In this document: positions 63,622 to 64,000 of the stretch, in pieces | Position numbering within the stretch: position 1 is the stretch's first letter | Layout: every line of letters begins with the position of its first letter | Assembly (NCBI GenBank): GCA_036946625.1 | Contig: JAQIIU010000003.1 | Location: forward strand, 1,315,001 to 1,379,000 | Length of the DNA stretch: 64,000 nucleotides | Reading direction: 5' to 3' | Origin: Methylorubrum populi | GTDB taxonomy: Bacteria > Pseudomonadota > Alphaproteobacteria > Rhizobiales > Beijerinckiaceae | The notes under the pieces: generated by a model | Seen by the model: the letters and a program-made list of their open reading frames with translations, nothing else | Told to the model about the DNA's origin: nothing | Databases searched by the model: none | Position numbers and translations under genes: made by a program

Positions 63622-64000
63622 CCCCCTTCCGCTCCGGCCTCGCCGCCCTGCTCGCCACGCTGGTCCTCGACCAAGCCTCCAAGCTCTGGCTCCATCTCGG
63701 CACCGATCTCGTGATGACCCAGCCCTGGCGGCTGGGGCCGTTCGCCGACTTCGTCGTGGTCTGGAATCGGGGCGTGTCCTACGGTCTGTTCCAGCAGGAG
63801 GGCGGGCTCGGGCGCTGGCTGCTGGTCGCGCTGTCGCTGGCCGCCGCCGTCGGCCTGTCGGCGTGGATGCTCCGGGCCGGCTCGCGGTTCCTGGCGGTGG
63901 CCCTCGGCCTCATCGTCGGCGGCGCGCTCGGCAACGCCATCGACCGGGCAGCCTACGGCGCGGTGTTCGATTTCGTCCACCTCCATGCCGGAGCGTGGTC
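63618..64000 (+). CDS. lspA: Lipoprotein signal peptidase LspA (3' end outside the window)
   Basis: The first 127 residues of signal peptidase II, the aspartic protease that cleaves lipoprotein signal peptides in the inner membrane. Visible: [10 protein letters not shown] near the first helix, [11 protein letters not shown], and both catalytic aspartates in [19 protein letters not shown]. The GTG start overlaps the ileS stop (GTGA), implying coupled translation. The gene runs past the window edge; about 35-45 residues are missing. Confidence 0.94.
   Translation, partial: MTPFRSGLAALLATLVLDQASKLWLHLGTDLVMTQPWRLGPFADFVVVWNRGVSYGLFQQEGGLGRWLLVALSLAAAVGLSAWMLRAGSRFLAVALGLIVGGALGNAIDRAAYGAVFDFVHLHAGAW

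Overview
The window looks like a chromosomal segment of a Methylobacterium/Methylorubrum-type alphaproteobacterium. This rests on very high GC, the Rhizobiales flagellar gene order (flgE-flgK-flgL-flaF-flbT-flgD-fliQ ... flhA-fliR) with FtcR and FlbT/FlaF, DivJ/DivK/PleD cell-cycle signalling, many dispersed palindromic repeats, and a fbp-prk pair next to a CbbR/QscR-type LysR gene with no Rubisco genes in view. The assignment is inferred from gene content; no database search was possible.

Layout. 1-5.4 kb: DivJ-like histidine kinase, a membrane-anchored peptidoglycan-binding protein, DUF1491, DUF2336 and a DapA-family aldolase. 5.5-25.9 kb: flagellar island, nearly all on the minus strand (DUF1217 protein, flgF, fliI, flgE, flgK, flgL, flaF, flbT, flgD, fliQ, then flhA, fliR and four small accessory genes). 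It is interrupted by a chemoreceptor gene on the plus strand between fliQ and flhA. A PilZ gene, the flagellin gene with a repeat-rich leader and strong terminator, and the regulator FtcR follow. 26-35 kb: aminotransferase, Dda/RecD-like helicase, hemF, TonB-dependent siderophore receptor, a complete IS4-family element and yebC. 35.5-40 kb: prk, fbp, the divergent LysR regulator, and a ferredoxin-reductase gene broken at a run of eight T. 40-46 kb: XRE regulator, META-domain protein, cysK, a run of small mostly disordered proteins, PleD and DivK. 46-49.4 kb: ruvA and ruvC (split by yceI) and a quinone oxidoreductase. 49.5-52 kb: decayed patch with an MFS pseudogene, an orphan urtA and an enolase-superfamily remnant. 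52-64 kb: flavin reductase, nitroreductase, two secreted proteins, a MocR-type regulator, thrS, a ROK-kinase remnant, dctA, ileS and the start of lspA.

How it fits together. DivJ, DivK and PleD would couple cell-cycle polarity and c-di-GMP to the flagellar genes, with the PilZ protein as a possible c-di-GMP receptor. FtcR, FlbT and FlaF would control flagellar and flagellin expression, FlbT probably through the flagellin leader. Fbp, Prk and the LysR protein match the methylotroph arrangement in which ribulose bisphosphate serves as a regulatory signal.

Main observations: a domain shared by flagellin and the neighbouring DUF1217 protein; interleaved direct repeats in the flagellin leader; a homopolymer frameshift; a three-hairpin repeat that directly abuts the TAG stop codons of two unrelated genes; and several gene remnants. 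I did not find CRISPR arrays, tRNA or rRNA genes, a phage, or a convincing new defence system.
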